From the NCBI GenBank assembly GCA_009760885.1, contig CM019719.1, positions 25,785,084 to 25,849,083 on the forward strand: a stretch of DNA of 64,000 bases, in the 5' to 3' direction. The position numbers and the translations under genes are program-made. The notes under the pieces were generated by a model, which worked only from the letters and a program-made list of their open reading frames with translations, did no database searches and was not told where the DNA came from. Below are positions 11,384-23,937 of this stretch, piece after piece (position 1 is the stretch's first letter; the number at the start of each line of letters is the position of its first letter). This stretch comes from Achatina immaculata. Its lineage: Eukaryota; Mollusca; Gastropoda; Stylommatophora; Achatinidae.

Positions 11384-12027
11384 TGATAATGGATATTTTA
11401 CCCTTGACACGATCAGTGGGGAAAAACTGGAAGAAGTGAAGAGTTTTGAATATCTTGGATCACTACTAACTAATAATGGAGATAGAGGGAAATTAAAAGG
11501 AGGACATCTATCTCTCTTCAGAAAGTAAAACAACTAAAGAAACTGTGAAGAGGAACAGACAGAACTACAAAAATAAGATTTTTAAGGGCATGCATCTTTC
11601 TCATCACAACATATGCCTGTGAGACCTGGACACTTAACAAAACAGCTGAGAAACACATAAATGCCTTTGAATGTAAATGCTACAGAAGAGTTCTTCAAAT
11701 ATCATGGACATATAAAAGAATAAATATATCCATACAACAAGAACTTAATATTGAAGGCTGGCTGGCTAGTAAAGAGGATTAAAGAGAGAAAACTTAAATA
11801 TTTTGGACACATTAAACGTCATGATAATCTAGAGAAGACCATCTTGGAAGGGTACATAATGGGAAAAAGAAAGAGAGGAAGACCAAGGCGAAGATGGCTG
11901 CAAGGCATCGTTGATGATCTGCAGATGGATGCATCAGCAGCAATCCATCATGCTCACAACCGAAAGGCCTTCAGAAGCGCTGTTAGGGAGGCAAAGTTCC
12001 ACAAGGGACATGCAAATGAATGAATGA
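11384..12027 (+). mobile_element. non-LTR retrotransposon tail (family A), + copy
   Basis: 5'-truncated retroelement end. Frames (with shifts) show SFEYLGSLLTNNGD, a basic region LVKRIKERKLKYFGHIKRHD, then KRKRGRPRRRWLQ, IVDDLQMDA and FRSAVREAKFHKGHANE followed by TGA and an AATGAATGAATG tail. YLGS followed by a GH.xR and GRPRRRW segment is the usual end of a Jockey/RTE-like RT polyprotein. The last ~90 codons are open, the upstream part is frameshifted. Other copies of the same family: 21346, 35026, 40637, 52203. Confidence 0.9.
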
Positions 12028-12457
12028 TACGAATATGAGAAAATTATGGGTATTGTGCCAGATTGACGCAAATAATCCACTTGGGGGGGGGGGGGGTGCG
12101 GAAGGAGAAGAACAAAGAATGGTGGACGTGTAATGTTCGTGTTATCAATCATTCTACGAAATTTTGAAGGAAAAAAAAGCTGTTTTGATTAAATCGTTCG
12201 GGCGAAGATTTTTGAAGAAGAAAAAAAACATTAATGTGTTTTCAGTTCATTCAACAGCTCCATGTAAAACAATTTTTCTCTTTTTTTTTAAATTTTATAG
12301 ATGAACTATTTCTTTTTAAATGTAATTATCTTTCAAGTACGGCTTGACCTAGGAAGATCACCGCTGGAGAAAACTAAATTGTTTCGAAAAGAAAAGAAAA
12401 TTTCCTATCACAACGTGACCAAAACTGATAGCTCTACTTTAACATTTGATATGGCCA
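12028..12457. other. non-coding spacer with G run
   Basis: No gene. A run of 14 G lies at 12083-12096. Confidence 0.4.
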
Positions 12458-12650
12458 GATAGGAATTTGTCAGACTGTGGCTACTCACTGCGGAAAGATA
12501 AGAATTTGTCAGATTGTGGCTACTCACTGCGGAAAGATAAGAATTTGTCAGATTGTGGCTACTCACTGCGGAAAGATAAGAATTTGTCAGATTGTGGCTA
12601 CTCACTGCGGAGAGAGAAAAAAAAATGTCAGATTGTGGCTACTCACTGCC
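12458..12650. repeat. 39-bp satellite cluster B
   Basis: About five copies at 39-bp spacing of GATAAGAATTTGTCAGATTG then TGGCTACTCACTGCGGAAA. Position by position it resembles cluster A at 11249 (GATAAGAAyTTGTCAGA, CTACT, GTG/GCG, GAA), so the two arrays probably share an ancestor. Confidence 0.9.
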
Positions 12651-12659
12651 GAAAAAAAA

Positions 12660-13835
12660 GAGTTTATCGAGCAGTGATTCTTTTCTTACGAAAAAAAAAA
12701 AGTTTTTTCTTATTGTACTCGTTTCACATTGCAGCGATGTGGCTAGATCGTAAGCTTATTAAACATGAGCTCAGACTGATAGACCTGACCTCACATATAA
12801 CATAAATCAATAAAATCAGTATGTAATGAGCTCGCACGTCATAGATTGAGCACAGCAAGACCCATATCAGTGAAAAACTTGGACACTTAAAGGTTGCCAA
12901 CTAGGGCGAGCGGCCCCTGCAAACTGGACTTTCTACACTTCCGTTTTGATCTCGCTGTTACAGTTCAAATACATCATTGTCATTATTTTATGGAATATCT
13001 TTTATTTACATCTGCCTATGTTCAATGTATTGATTCACATCACTGTTTACCTGCAATAAATGTGACAATTTTGACGTTTGTTTCTGTAGCTTCAGTTTAA
13101 AAGAGAAGCTGTGCGATCTATGAAATATCGAGTCTGAATCTCAGTGCAACAGTTTCCTTCTTGCCTACCTAATTTCTCCAAGCCATTTCTGCGAGAAGAC
13201 ATGTTATTTAGTGGGCCGTACACCAACAATTTTTGTATCGCTTGTATGTAAAAATCGATAATAATATTTCATTGAGACCCGCCAGAATCTCTGTTCACTT
13301 GTTTTCAACGATGCGAGTGCTAGAATACACAAAACAGCAATCGAAACTGCCCTGTTTGCTAGTGAATACGCTGTAGTAACGGCTATGAGATTACTATCTA
13401 CTGTATGTGTAGTATGGTTGTGAGATTACTGTTGTAACCGCTTTGTGGTATACTATACACTGTTAGGCTGAAGTTTTTCTGTCTAGCTTAAAAAAAAAAA
13501 AACTGCAAAATTCATTCCAGCGACTACACAGTCGGAGAGCTTACATTGAACTATTCAAATTCGATTTTATTTTTCTAAAGTCTAGACGGTCTCATATCTG
13601 GCAGAGTGATCTAATTTCATACTTCTTGTCTAGTCAGAGACTTTCACGTAGGGATACATCATTCTTCAGTCCTTCCTCTCATTCTTTTTCTTTCTATCTT
13701 TCTTTCTCTTTTATCTTATAATACTTTTTGGTATCTAATATACCTGGAAGTGAAAATAAGGTTATTGAATGTACAGTTGAGTAAGAAAGATTAAAAAGAA
13801 AGTTATTGTATGTGACATTTTAGAAAGAAATTATT

Positions 13836-13840
<5 letters not shown>
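12660..13840. other. non-coding AT-rich sequence
   Basis: Nothing recognised beyond short homopolymers and a TTTC-rich patch around 13685. Confidence 0.4.

Positions 13841-13884
<44 letters not shown>
13841..13884. repeat. (GT)/(AT)n microsatellite, left of SINE
   Basis: GTGTGTGTATATAT run that continues as TATATA on the other side of the SINE at 14131, so the SINE splits one AT tract or seeded it. Confidence 0.9.
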
Positions 13885-13888
<4 letters not shown>

Positions 13889-14130
13889 GTAAAGGTAATC
13901 CTTTCATACCCTAGAACCACATAGGGATATGGTGTTATTTTCCTTGACCTGTCAGCACACTAGGGGGTGATATGGTATCACGCCTGGCCGCCTTTCCTTC
14001 CCCAGCTCTAGAAGAAGTCGGGTACCCATTTTTACAGCAGGGTGACTGGGGTGCCTCCGGCCGGATTCGAATCCCAGATCTTCGCCATTAGAGACCAGTG
14101 GACTAACCACTTCGCCGCTCAGACACCCTG
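13885..14130 (-). mobile_element. tRNA-derived SINE, best copy
   Basis: Oriented minus. Reading that strand from 14130 the head has a Pol III A box CGGCGAAGTGG (14107-14117 on +) and, 33 bases on, a B box GATTCGAATCC (14063-14073), each one mismatch from consensus. A body of about 150 bp with AGCTGGGGAAGGAAAGGCGG and GTGTGCTGACAGGTCAAGG follows, and the tail reads ATTACCTTTACCTTT. A box, B box and tail order define a tRNA-derived SINE. Decayed copies lie at 6345 and 40322. I cannot name the source tRNA. Confidence 0.85.
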
Positions 14131-14155
14131 TATATATATATATATATATATATAC
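14131..14155. repeat. (TA)n microsatellite, right of SINE
   Basis: TA run abutting the tRNA-like head of the SINE. Confidence 0.9.
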
Positions 14156-14159
14156 ATGA

Positions 14160-15484
14160 CTTGAAACATTTAACTATATGCACGCCAGAAGTGAAAGATA
14201 GCGTGAAAAAGACGTGCGTTTTTCCCTTTTTTATGGTTATATGTACTTTATTTTGGCCTCCTGGTGAAGGTATTTTGTAGATTGATTAACTGGTTTCCAT
14301 TTTCTCCTGTTTCTTTTAAAAGCTGCATTATCTTCGTTCTTTCTTTCTTTCTTTCTTTATCCATATTATAAATCATGCCTAATAGGAAAAAGGGGGTGGG
14401 GGCCAAAGACATGTCACTTGTTTATCACTGGATGGTGCAAGTGTGTCATGAACTTTTACCTACCTAGTGTGTAGCAGCTGACGTGTTTGACATGATCTGC
14501 TTTCTCTTGCTTACACACAAGGAAATCCGTTCACTAGCCTCACTAACACGAGTGTGATGAGCTTTTTTGAAGTCGTGTTCGATCAAGGGCTGATGTATTA
14601 TTAAAGCAAAACTAATTTTTCTTGCATGTTTAGCGTGCCATTCCTTTTGGCATGACCTACTTATTATTATAGTTTGATGCACTGGTTTCTCTTAAACGTT
14701 TCTTTGTTGATGGTTCAAGATAACCATTCTATTAGGACGATCAGTTGTATATGACTTACAGATAACTATATCTAACGCGTCCATGTTTCTGGTATCTTTA
14801 CAGCCAGTTGTTACAACTTAACAGAAAACGTCCATGTTTCCGGAATCTTTGCAATCCATTCTGAAAGACTTGCAGAACACATCTGTGATCAGTTATGTAT
14901 GACTTACATGTAATCGTACAGAACACGCCCATTTTCACTTATATCTTTGCAATTCGTTATATATGATATAAAGATAACTCTGTAGAACACATCCATGTTT
15001 CAATGATATCTTTGCAAAACCATTTTCGATAAATATTTATGAAAACCGTATTCATTAACTTCATAAGGAAACCAAATGGTTTCAGTGAAGTTACACTGAG
15101 TACACTTTATATTAACGCGATGTCCTGTAATAGAATGCTAGGCGACATGTGAACGTAATAGCACCGACAATAACTTGACAACTGTAGCATCAGCGACATT
15201 TTGCTCTTTGAAGATCTGATCGTCAAGTCGATAACGACCAGCTAGTGGAAGTCTTTTTTTTTTAAATTGAGCTGTGTGGCTCGGAATTTGTTGCAGGTCT
15301 TCTCTGTAATCAATAGAAGATCACGAAAACTGATACTAAATGCAAATCAGTTAGATTGACTACTTAGTTTAGTTAGTTTTTTTTAAGAGGCAAAGTACAG
15401 GCATTTGTGGGAAACCCTTGCGGAAGACCCATATGCCTTGGGCATTTAAGGTTCACACAGAAAGAAATAGAGAGAGAGAGAGAG
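14160..15484. other. non-coding with degenerate ~80-bp repeats
   Basis: No gene. Between about 14760 and 15010 the motif ACGTCCATGTTTC plus ATCTTTGCAA recurs about four times with much drift (TATGACTTACAGATAAC, AACACATCCATG), a decayed tandem array. GAGA runs lie at 15470-15484. Confidence 0.5.
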
Positions 15485-15945
15485 TTTAGTTTAGTTTAGT
15501 TTGGTGGGTTGGTTGGTTGGTGGGTGGGTTGGTTGGCTGGCTGGCTGGTTTGTTGGTTGGTTGTTTGACTGGCTGGTTGGTTGGTGGGTTGGTTGGCTGA
15601 TTGGTTGGTTGGTTGATTGACTGATTGGTTGGTTGGTTGGTTGATTGGCTGGTTGGTTGGTGGGTGGGTTGGTTGGTTGGTGGGTGGGTTGGTTGATTGG
15701 TTGGTTGATTGGTTGGTTGATTGGTTGGTTGGTGGGTGGGTTGGTTGATTGGTTGGTTAGTTGGTTGGTTGGTTGGTTGATTGGTGGGTGGGTTGGTTGG
15801 TTGGTTGGTGGGTGGGTTGGTTGATTGGTTGGTTGGTTGATTGGTTGGTTGATTGGTGGGTGGGTTGGTTGGTTGGTTGGTTGGTTGGTTGGTTGGTTGG
15901 TTGTTGGTTGGTTGGTTGGTTGGTTGGTTGGTTGGTTGGTTGGTC
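15485..15945. repeat. GGTT/GGTGGG tandem array
   Basis: 460 bp of TTGG repeats with frequent TGGGTGGG variants, strand-asymmetric (G/T on +, C/A on -). The minus strand is open as Pro-Thr-Asn-Gln repeats only because the array lacks stops. Interior units vary while the last ~90 bp is pure GGTT. Confidence 0.95.
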
Positions 15946-18460
15946 ATTACCATTATCCGTGCTTTCCGAGCATATCCAAGGTGCTCTGATCTCCTCTTCG
16001 GTATCTCCTTCACCATATAGTCACTGATTACATCTCTTCTTTTTTGTTGGCTGACCATCCCTCTGGAGCTCTTCACGAATATTTCATTTGTCGTCATCCC
16101 ACGTTTCACCCCCAATTTTTTTTCATTCTTGACAAAGACGCTGATTCACAGTTGTTAGTGAAGTCGTTTGTTCGGTCAGCTTCTCTTGTAGTACGGATGA
16201 TGATATCTGCTGGATCCATTGCCAGCCCTTCCTCCATGACAGCTGAATCGGTCCACTGGTCTGCTCATTCATTAGTATGTGCTGTAATATATATTGTAAT
16301 AAATAATTAGATAAACTGTACCGTACTAAGTGTCTGTCGTGATGATAACTGTCGAAGGTAAGCGACGATAACTGGGGAATACACTGATAACTGACAACCC
16401 AAGCAGACTGATAACTGACAACCCAAGCAGATGGTCTAGGCGAAGATCTACATGAAAGGAAGCAAGGCAGTACACTAGAACTCAAATACTAGGATATTTG
16501 CAAAGTAAACCCTTGAGAAAATGTTTCATCAGCCATGAGAAACTGGCAAAAAAAACTGGCAAAAAAAAAAACAAACTGTGCAGTGAAGAGAGTGGACTTG
16601 CGTATAGTTATGTCATCTGAGGACCAAACGTGTTAACATTCGAGGCACAGGCAAAGCGGCTGAACTTTGCAGTATAAACATTGTTTGTTGAAATTGTGGC
16701 TGATTATGTCACTCATTCATTTATATACCCTGCTCAGCGAAAACATTTTTGACAGTTTTCATAAACCGCTGATAGGCAACTACCAGGCTTTAAGGAGAAG
16801 GCCAGAAGAAGAAGAGCCAACATGTAATGACAGTCAAAAGGTAAAGATCTGGATGTATAGACTAAATATTCGCTACAGGAATCTGAGACCTGAAGATAGT
16901 CGTCCACGCGTCGAGTACTGCCATGTTTTCTGTGAAGTTACAGTCCTACCAAGGACAAAGATCGACATCTCCTCGGCAGGTGAGGTCTACTGAGCAGCAG
17001 GTTTTTATGCCTGTTTCAAGAAGTAAGAAAACTCAGCGTTCAGTGTGGCTTTATGTCTAAATTCTTCACCGTGCAGGCCAAGAGCTTCTAGTTCGAAGAT
17101 ACACGGAGACTGCAAGAATATCAACAGTCAAAAGATTTCAGATTAAAAGAAAAAACATAAGCGTTATTCACTGTCAAGTAAAAATTACAGTTCGAATAAG
17201 AAGAAATAATACACGCATTATTCATTGTCTGGTCCACAAGTGCCTCATATTACCATGCTTCACTTTTTAAAAAAATTAAGAATTCCACTTACTTTTTTTT
17301 TTCTAAATGACTGCTTATGTGGAGTAGGGATCGAAAACAGTAGCAGACCAAGGCAATATCTTACTGCCCCACAAGTTCTCACTGCAAATGGACTAGCTAA
17401 CGAACATGAAACTGGCGTCATGGCAGTCAGGGTGGAGCTGATTTTGAAGCCTAGTATTGCAGTTTGCAAGGAGAGCATTGTCTAATCTTGTGTAATCCTG
17501 GAGAAGCGAGTAAAGTTATAAGAACTAACTATTAATGATACATGTTACAAAGAATATAATCATCATTAGGCCAAATGATAAAACCCTAGGGTAAACTCAT
17601 TGTCTTTACTTACGAGGGCTCTACGCTCTAACAGCATTTGGGACCAATAACAACAATTTACAACGTAGTTTATTTAGAAATACAGTGATTACAATTTTAC
17701 GAGATAGATTTTTTTTTATGTGAGGCTGTCTGGCATATATTCTATAATAAAGCTCTTCATTTCTATTTGCTCGTGCAGCCTTTGTCTGAATATATGCATA
17801 TACCCCAACTTTCCACACTTCATGCATCCCAATCAATGTTACATTTTGGCTTGTAATGCGCTGAAGAAGCTGATCAATACCGGTTGGATATCGAGGAAGG
17901 GTACGCAATATGAGTGTAAAATGTCACAAGCTGGAGTTACGAGCGATCTTGTCTTCATGGAGTGAAAGCTGAAATCGTTCCCCCCCCCCCCTTTCCTCTG
18001 TTTATCACAGAAAAACAATGGGAATATATTGGCATACCAGGTAAATGCGCATAATGTTAAGACAATCACTTGTCATTTTGATAGGCCATGTGATATGCGC
18101 TGCTGGCAAAGATTTAAAAAATGTTAAGAGAAGGAGAGAGAGAGAGAGAGAGGGGATAGCATTTCTGAGATCTTTCAAGTGCGGACACCTGTAACCACTC
18201 ATTTTCTGTGCTACTGTATGGGCATGCAGGGAATGAGCGCTGAGACTTAAATAGTTCATTACCTTTGCTTCTTCACAAGGATGTTCATGCTCTAAAGAGG
18301 GAATTTTACAAACAGGAAACAGCGAGAGCGTTCTCGCAGTGAAGTAACAGAACACAGTGCTGACCTGGAAAAAAATCATGGGGAAAGAACTTTTAGAAGT
18401 GAGAGGAATAACAAATGACAAGAAAATGGCCTGGGACTCGAACTACACACAAAGGTGCGA
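15946..18460. other. non-coding sequence
   Basis: No supported gene. The 108-residue frame at 16667-16993 has no recognised domain or splice signals. A 12-base C run lies at 17980-17991 and a GA run at about 18129. Confidence 0.4.
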
Positions 18461-18560
18461 GACAGCGAAATTGATTAATGCACTGTTCTCTACTGGCTTG
18501 ACCCTTTGCTCGTCCTACTGAAGTCCGTGGTTCAAATCCCAGTTAATTCTTTGGCCATTT
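18450..18560 (+). mobile_element. possible tRNA-like SINE head
   Basis: GGTTCAAATCCCAG at 18531-18544 matches a Pol III B box, and a loose A-box-like GACAGCGAAATTGATTAATG lies about 60 bases upstream. A second reading is chance. No second copy found in the window. Confidence 0.25.
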
Positions 18561-18639
18561 TCCCTTCTGTCACGTCTAAAAGTTCTTTGTCTGTGATTTT
18601 GTTTCGAGGTTTAACCATACTGTACTATGCTCTATTATT

Positions 18640-18960
18640 GTCCTTCCTGACCTTCTTTTCTTCTATCTGGGACATAGACCATCAACAAGGGCTCTCCATT
18701 TATTTCTGTTCTGGGCTGTTTTTTCTAATCCGTCTTCAGGTGTAGTCAATTTTTTTTAAATCTCTGCTTCAAGACTCCATGGCCGGGTGTTTCTAGGTCT
18801 TCCTTGTTTCCTGTTACCCTGGGGATTCCAGGCGAGAGCCTGGCTTATGTTAGTGGTAGGCTTCGAAATGTATGTCCTATCCATCTCCAGCGTCTTTTCA
18901 TTATAATTTCTTTCACTGTGAATTGCTTTGTTTTCCTCCATAGTTCTCCATTGCTGATGT
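18640..18960 (-). mobile_element. non-LTR retrotransposon RT C-terminal fragment (family C), minus copy
   Basis: Minus-strand frames show TNISQALAWNPQGNRKQGRP and, upstream, KRRWRWIGHTF-type residues in pieces. ALAWNPQGNRKxGRPR matches the intact + strand copy at 38538-39200 (ALTWNPQGNRKRGRPR). Broken by stops and lacking the final segment. Confidence 0.75.
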
Positions 18961-19330
18961 TATGTGGCCATCTAATCTGAATGATCTTTTACTTTACTGT
19001 CCTCTAAATATGCCAGTGTTTACTGCATCAGCCTCGGTGAATAGAACAGGACATAGGTTTAGACGAGTGAACAGGGAGAATCTCGCTAAGTGCTGGTAGC
19101 TTCTGTCTTGTCCAAGTCTGTTTTCATTTGGTAGTTTGCCTTCTACAGCTTAACCTTCATTGAGCAGTGCATCTTATACAGTTGTTCCTATTTTGTTTTT
19201 AGTTTGTTATTCGGAGAACAAAACACAACAATTGGTCTCAATACCATTGCACAACATTCAGTTCGTTGTAAATGACGTTAGTACTGCGCTCTGTGCGAAC
19301 ACAGTATGGGCTTCCCTTGCGTCAAGAAAA
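18961..19330. other. non-coding sequence
   Basis: Nothing recognised. Confidence 0.35.
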
Positions 19331-19332
19331 CA

Positions 19333-19475
19333 AAAAGAACTTTGACACATCCTATATAATAACTTTGACACATCCCATATAAGAACTTTGACACATCCTA
19401 TATAAGAACTTTGACTTACCCTATATAAGAACTTTGACACACCCTGTATTGGTACTTTGATACACCCTGTATAAG
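19333..19475. repeat. ~23-bp minisatellite
   Basis: Six copies of AACTTTGACACATCCTATAT plus AAG, drifting at both ends. Confidence 0.9.
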
Positions 19476-19506
19476 TTTCACTTGGAGCCCTGGTTCGGAA
19501 AGACGA

Positions 19507-19552
19507 CTAGAGAGAGAGAGAGAGAGGGAGAGAGAGAGAGAGAGAGGGAGAG
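19507..19552. repeat. (GA)n microsatellite
   Basis: GAGA run with two GGGA interruptions. Confidence 0.9.
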
Positions 19553-20212
19553 AATAAACAAATAAACAAGAAAAACCTTTTGCTGTTTTGGAGCCAAAAT
19601 ATTAAATGAAACGAGATTTGCACACGAAGCGGTTTCATCTGTGAGTCTCAGCGGGGCGGGAAAACTGGAAGTCGTCAGTGGACTGGCCTTTTCCAGAGAC
19701 GCAGTTGGCATTTTAATTCTTCATTCCCATCATCCAAGTCTAGACAAGAGAGGAAAACGAAATGAGAAGGTGTTAATCTTCATTCTTCTTTGTCTGTTTT
19801 GTTTTCTCCTTTCGGGTTTCTGACATATATTTTCTTTCCTCGTCTTCGTTTCTCACTTTATTTTTGACATCTTCGTATGTCATTCTTGTTATGTGTGTCT
19901 CTCTCATAATTTTTTTGGGTCCTATTCGTATGTCGCACTTTCTTGTCTATGTGTCTTATCTCTTTATCAACTTGACATTGTCACATAGTGTTTATCTTTG
20001 TTTCTCCCTTTATTTTTGCCAATTTTATATGTCTTTTTAAAATCTTTTTCTCCCTTTATTTAAAAAAAAACCATTCGCATTTCACATATTTCTTAAATAT
20101 TTGTTTCTCCCTTTATTTTTGGTCATCTTCGCTGTCACATCTTTTTTTATCTTTGTTTCTCTTTTTATTTTTTATCATCTTTGCATGCCATATCTTCTTG
20201 TTTGTGTTTTCC

Positions 20213-20340
<128 letters not shown>

Positions 20341-20469
20341 GTCAACTTCGCAAGTCACACCTTTCTGTCACTTCCGCGCGTTGTAGAGAATAACAAGAAG
20401 GAATATACCCAGCATTTCTACAGATTCTGTAACAGCCTAGGAGAATCTTTCTCAGTTTTTAAATACTCT

Positions 20470-20905
20470 TTTGGTGTCATTTTTCATTCCTTGTACATTC
20501 TACTCTTTTCTGGTGTCATTTTTCATTCTATGTACATTCTTCTCTTGTTTGGTATCATTTTTCATTCCTTGTACATTCTACTTTTTCTAGTGTCATTTTT
20601 CATTCCTTGTACATTCTACTTTCTCTGGTGTCATTTTTCATTCTTTGTACATTCTACCCTTTTCTGGTGTCATTTTTCATTCCTTGTACATTCTACTTTT
20701 TTTCTCGTGTCATTTTTCATTCCTTGTACATTTTACTTTTTTGGTGTTATTTTTCATTCCTTGTGCATTCTACGCTTTTCTGCTGTAATTTTTCATTTCT
20801 TGTACATTCTACCCTTTTCTGGTGTCATTTTTCATTCCTTGCACATTCTACTTTTTTGTGTGTCATTTTTCATTCCTTGTACATTCCTTTTTGTTGTACA
20901 TGTTA
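20470..20905. repeat. ~36-bp minisatellite
   Basis: About twelve copies of GTGTCATTTTTCATTCCTTG then TACATTCTACTTTTCTG, with one- to two-base length drift so that no single frame is kept by design. Confidence 0.95.
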
Positions 20906-21345
20906 TTTTCCTTTCTATTTTAAGATCAGCTTTTTATATTAATTTTATTGTACTAAATTTTATGAACTATATTATCTTTAAACCTTTTGAAACACTTTCT
21001 GGTGACAAAATTCAATTTATTATGACTTTGAAGCACATACCTCTCTAAGACATCACATGTTTGTGAATTTTTTAAGACTGAGATTCTTTGATGCTTGGAA
21101 TGTTGTATTCTCCCTCTCCCCTCCCCTTTTTCTGTTTCTCTTTGTGTTCTTTCTTATTTGGAGGATTTCAATTTCAAGAATAAACTTTATCTTTATTCCA
21201 GCCCATTTTCGGGTACCAAAAAAAAAAAAAGGTTAATTTTTCATATAATTTTAAGGAATCTTTTGTGTTGTTTTTGTATGTAATCCTTGAAAAAAAAAAG
21301 ACACATGCCGAAACTTTTGTATGTTCTTCATGCCAGATTGTTGTC

Positions 21346-21548
21346 ATTCATTCATTCATTCATTCATTTGCATGTCCCTTGCGGAACTTTGCCTCCCAAA
21401 CAGCACTCCTGTAGGCCTCTCGGTTGTGAGCAAGATGGCCTGCTGCTGTTGCATCCATTTCCAGATCGTCAACGATGTCTTGCAGCCATCTTCGTCTTGG
21501 TCTTCCTCTTTTTCTTTTTCTCATTATGTATCCTTCCAATTGTTGTAC
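21346..21548 (-). mobile_element. non-LTR retrotransposon tail (family A), minus copy
   Basis: On the minus strand a clean frame reads LEGYIMRKRKRGRPRRRW, LQDIVDDLEMDATAAGHLAH and YRSAVWEAKFRKGHANE, then an (AATG)n tail (CATTCATTCATT at 21348-21365 on +). Only about 65 codons survive, all at the extreme 3' end, yet without a frameshift, so this is a young insertion. Confidence 0.9.
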
Positions 21549-23379
21549 GTCCGTCATTTATATGTGCTCGTCTTATTTTCTGTCGTTCTTATTTCTGCCC
21601 ATTTTTCTCATTCTTTCTATCTTTTTGTGTGTGTGTGTGTGTGTGTGTAAAACTGAATCTCACACCTCTGTCTATTTTGTTACTGCAGCCCTAAGAACTG
21701 TTGGTATCTAATAACTTTTTGTGAAGATTAGATGCGATTTTCAATGTGTGTATGTGTGTGTTAGAGAAAGAAAGAGAGAGAGATATTGAGTGAATGAGTG
21801 AGTGTGTGTGTGCGTGAGAGAGAGAGAAAGAGAGAGAGAGAGATCTCAATAAACTCACTACAATTTTAAGTTCTCTGTACTGTATCGCTAAATCTCCCAG
21901 AGAACTTCTAAATTCAGTGTGTAGCTAGTTAAAGTTTTACAGTTTTAAACTGTGACTGTCTGAGGTCTTTGACTACGTCTCAGGTCTTTAATTATGCCTG
22001 ACGTCTTTGAATGTATCCGACGTCTTGAACTATATCTGAAGTATTGGAATATATCTGAAATCGTTGACTATATCTGAGGTCTTTGACATAGTCTCAAGGT
22101 TTTCCCTCTAACTGCTCTGTCTCTAAGCGGCCACTAGTTCTCGCGCTACTTCAGTTCTCTAACGATTGTCTCTGACCTCTGCCTCTATGTCTCTCAGCTT
22201 TTGACATCTTTCTTCTCTCTAGAATAGACCAGGACCTCTCAGTTTCGTTTCATCTAACCAGATGCAGTATCCCCACGATATCCTCAATATCTGAAGTAGT
22301 TTCTTTCTAAACCTAAACCGAAACTTTTGGATAAGTATAAATTCATGGTCATCACTTCCCGCCTGGTGCTACCATAAAACTATCCTGAGAGTTCATGAAC
22401 CAACTTTTCATTCATTATCTCTTATACTGACCATTTTCTCTTGATATTTTTTTCTACGCTCTAACTGAATCTTGGCTATCTGTCCTGAAGGTTTGGCTTA
22501 TCAAGTTCTGAAGTGCACCTTATTTTGTAAACTACGATCAGTACTGTATATAGAGAACACGATGTTTTAATTGCACACGGCTACATTACACTGGCACAGT
22601 TACAGCTATCAGATGGGCATTTCAGAGACGCCTGTTGATGCGGACATGTACAAGTTTTGGCCACACTGTACTGTACTGTGCTAGTGTACGTGTGTGTGTT
22701 GCAACTAACTAACTTAGTACTGAATATGTATCCTTCGCTCACTGTGTTAAATAACGTCACTATTTACTGAGAAGATTTGCTTGACTGCTACACAAGTGGC
22801 ACAACAGACGTTACATTGTTATACATCTTGTAACAAACGAAACCCAGGACAACAACCATTGCATATCCGTACATGAACATGACCATTTTACATGTACTCA
22901 ACTCAACTCAACACCACAGTTGGGACACTCAACACGAATCCAAAGAGCATATGATTCAGCAGTTACCAAAATTCAACAAATGTTTACTGATGAATTCTCA
23001 TTTGTAAATGAATGTTGTAGATGGATGTGAACTGGAAAATTGATGGGACAATTACACTAAGAACAGAAAAACTGTTCGGGCGATTAACATCGCCATGGAA
23101 CCCTCAAACTATCACACAACATCAAAAATATGCTAACTACACATATACCAAACTCCAACATACCTTCCATCCAGAATCCATCAATGTTCAAAAGGGGACA
23201 ATTCAAACAAACAACACTATTACAAGACAACTGCGACAACTGTCCTAGAAAGGACAAATCCATTTACAAAAGCTACATACTAACAATTTGTCCTAAAAAA
23301 GGACAATCCACCCAAAAACGTCCATTACAAAGCAACCGTCCTAACAAACCTTCTAGAGCAAAACTAACACACAACCTAT
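21549..23379. other. non-coding with GT and GA tracts
   Basis: A GT tract at 21627-21648, GA-rich patches at 21765-21843, and a decayed CTGAGGTCTTTGACTA repeat at 21960-22095. No gene. Confidence 0.5.
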
Positions 23380-23575
23380 CTCTTCAACATTCCAAAACGT
23401 AACTAACACACAACCTATCTCTTCAACATTCTAAAACGTAACTAACACACAACCTTGATCTCTTCAACATTCCAAAACGTAACTAACACACAACCTTGAT
23501 CTCTTCAACATTCCAAAACGTAACTAACACACAACCTATCTCTTCAACATTCCAAAACGTAACTAACTCATTCGA
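23380..23575. repeat. ~40-bp minisatellite
   Basis: Five copies of CTAACACACAACCTATCTCT then TCAACATTCCAAAACGTAA; two have an extra TG (CCTTGATCTC). Confidence 0.95.
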
Positions 23576-23819
23576 ACACTCCGTCATCTGAGATCCTATA
23601 ACAATCAGAACAGGGAGATAAATCTTTCTCCATGCTCGATTAAACAGGTGAGCTGTGGTAGCCCGCCGACTTTTGACCACAACAACAAGGACCTTTCCCA
23701 AATCCTGCAACAGAATGCACATTCTGTTACAAACAGTTTGAGAGAAAGATATCTTTCTGAAAAATAACAGGGATATAGAAGACTGTCAGCAGCTAACTAT
23801 AGCTGTCCAGCCTCTCCTT

Positions 23820-23937
23820 TTGTGCTGTCCTACATCTCCCCTGGTGCTGTCCTACCTCTCCCCTTGTGCTATCCTACCTCTCCCCTGCTGCTGTCCTACC
23901 TATCCCTTGGTGCTGTCCTACCTCTCCCATGGTGCTG
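23820..23937. repeat. 24-bp minisatellite
   Basis: Five copies of GTGCTGTCCTACCTCTCCCC plus TTG-type ends, abutting the SINE-like repeat at 23935. Confidence 0.85.

Noticed and set aside
15486..16115. Pro-Thr-Asn-Gln-rich protein on minus strand
   Set aside because: TTGG array; composition fully explained by the tandem repeat.
16667..16993. 108-residue frame as an exon
   Set aside because: No clear splice sites, domain or coding bias.
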